A stretch of 60,000 nucleotides of DNA from Neocallimastix lanati (nom. inval.) (lineage: Eukaryota > Neocallimastigomycota > Neocallimastigomycetes > Neocallimastigales > Neocallimastigaceae): positions 690,001-750,000 of the forward strand of contig JACVTC010000069.1 in NCBI GenBank assembly GCA_016946835.1. The letters are read 5' to 3'. Each line of letters opens with the position of its first letter. Within the stretch, counting starts at the first letter, position 1. This document shows, piece after piece, positions 59,139 to 60,000 of the stretch. Under the pieces are notes generated by a model. That model saw nothing but the letters and a program-made list of their open reading frames with translations. It did no database searches and was not told where the DNA came from. The position numbers and the translations under genes were made by a program.

Positions 59139-59717
59139 ATATCCTCCATTCATCTTTCTTTCTCTTCAAAAATATTTTTTTTAAAAAAAAATATATACAT
59201 ATAATTTTTATCAGGCATCATCTCTTAATAGTTTTGTCATTTCAAAGTTATTATGATATAATAAATTTGTGGGAAGAGTAATATTAAATAAAAAACTAAA
59301 AAAAAAAAATAAAACTAGTTTTAAGCTTCAATTTAAAAAAAATTATTATCTTATTATATTCATTCCTTCAATGAAATTGTTAAAGAAGCTCCACTTTAAA
59401 AATAAACTTACTTAAAAAAAAAAAAAAAAAATCCATAATAAATTTAAAGTACCAATAAATTTTAGATTTAAAATTCATTATTAAAATTATTATAAAAATT
59501 CTTTTATAATGTTTTTTTGTTTGTTTGTTTATATATATATAAATTTATATTTATAAATTATCCTAACAACTTTAATTACATCCCCTTCTCACGTTAATTA
59601 TTAATACTCTAACCTAAAAAAAAAAATGAGTTAGAAAGGTTAGAAAGACAAATAAATTAATAATATCAATATAAAAAAAACAAATAATAGTAATAATTTG
59701 AATAAAAATAAAATGTC

Positions 59718-59774
<57 letters not shown>

Positions 59775-60000
59775 AAGAAATAGGTATAATTAAAATTTTT
59801 TTTATATTTTGGATAACGAAATTTATGTAAAAAAAATTTATTTTTATTATATTTTTATAACAATATGATTATAAATTTATATATCTTTATATTATATAAG
59901 ATTAAATTAAAGTAATTTTTTTTTTTTTTTAAATATATATATTTTATTGCAAATTAAGTTTAGATGAAATATATTTACATTACATTTTATATTTTATTTA
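58317..60000. other. AT-rich 3' flank and window end
   Basis: Long poly-A runs (58541-58576, 59106-59133, 59726-59771) and a poly-T run (58687-58725). A 22-bp perfect hairpin lies at 58793-58840. A patch of moderate complexity at about 58900-59280 has no recognisable motif. No gene. Confidence 0.65.
58793..58840. repeat. Perfect hairpin, 22-bp stem and 4-nt loop
   Basis: Arms at 58793-58814 and 58819-58840 (TACATTGTAGATTTATTAAA then GT, and its exact reverse complement) flank a TTAT loop. It lies ~480 bp downstream of GH5 copy 2 and follows a poly-T run. Confidence 0.92.

Overview
The window looks like a chromosome segment from an anaerobic gut fungus (Neocallimastigomycota; genus not determined). 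The intergenic DNA is almost pure A+T, with long homopolymers and AAT/AAAT microsatellites. Inside it sit islands of ordinary coding composition that encode secreted plant-cell-wall enzymes. Two of these enzymes end in paired cysteine-rich dockerins of the fungal CBM10 type, which are the hallmark of fungal cellulosomes. Introns are short, extremely AT-rich and GT-AG.

Layout. Positions 1-11 kb hold no intact gene, only decayed non-LTR retrotransposon fragments (about 1.4-3.8 kb) and several repeat families. At 11.2-13.3 kb and 18.9-21.2 kb (both +) and 38.4-40.5 kb (-) lie three paralogous secreted clan GH-A glycosidases, most like family GH39, each with a ricin-type (CBM13-like) lectin module. 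The first and third carry two dockerins. The second has an Asn-rich QWNNN linker and has lost its dockerin, whose decayed remains are still readable beyond the stop codon. At 23.6-31.6 kb three spliced genes in tandem (+) encode what look like BAG-domain cochaperones. Two have a divergent ubiquitin-like N-terminus, and all three have low-complexity or tandem-repeat middles. At 32.6-37.5 kb (-) is a near-complete LINE with an AP-endonuclease ORF and a reverse-transcriptase ORF in different frames, sitting inside an AAT-type microsatellite.

Positions 43.8-49.2 kb form a transposon graveyard. It contains a decayed 3' fragment of a GH5 gene, LINE 3' ends, a broken Ty3/gypsy gag-pol, and a truncated, internally deleted LINE with a readable 15-bp target-site duplication, inserted next to older LINE sequence. 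At 49.8-51.2 kb (-) and 56.9-58.3 kb (+) are two head-to-head GH5 endoglucanase genes. Their first 355 residues are identical, but their linkers and Cys-rich tails differ. The 5.7 kb between them is satellite-like AT DNA that includes a ~145-bp inverted repeat.

How the parts fit. The five glycosidases are intronless, secreted and modular, consistent with the lignocellulose-degrading repertoire of gut fungi and with the bacterial acquisition often proposed for it. The BAG genes are spliced and look eukaryotic. The main themes are local gene duplication, module swapping or loss at C-termini (dockerin decay, tail divergence), repeat-driven expansion of linkers, and retrotransposon insertion. The best candidates for something undescribed are the tandem Ubl/BAG cluster and the inverted GH5 pair with its unassigned Cys-rich tail. 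All family assignments come from reading translations by eye; no database search was run.
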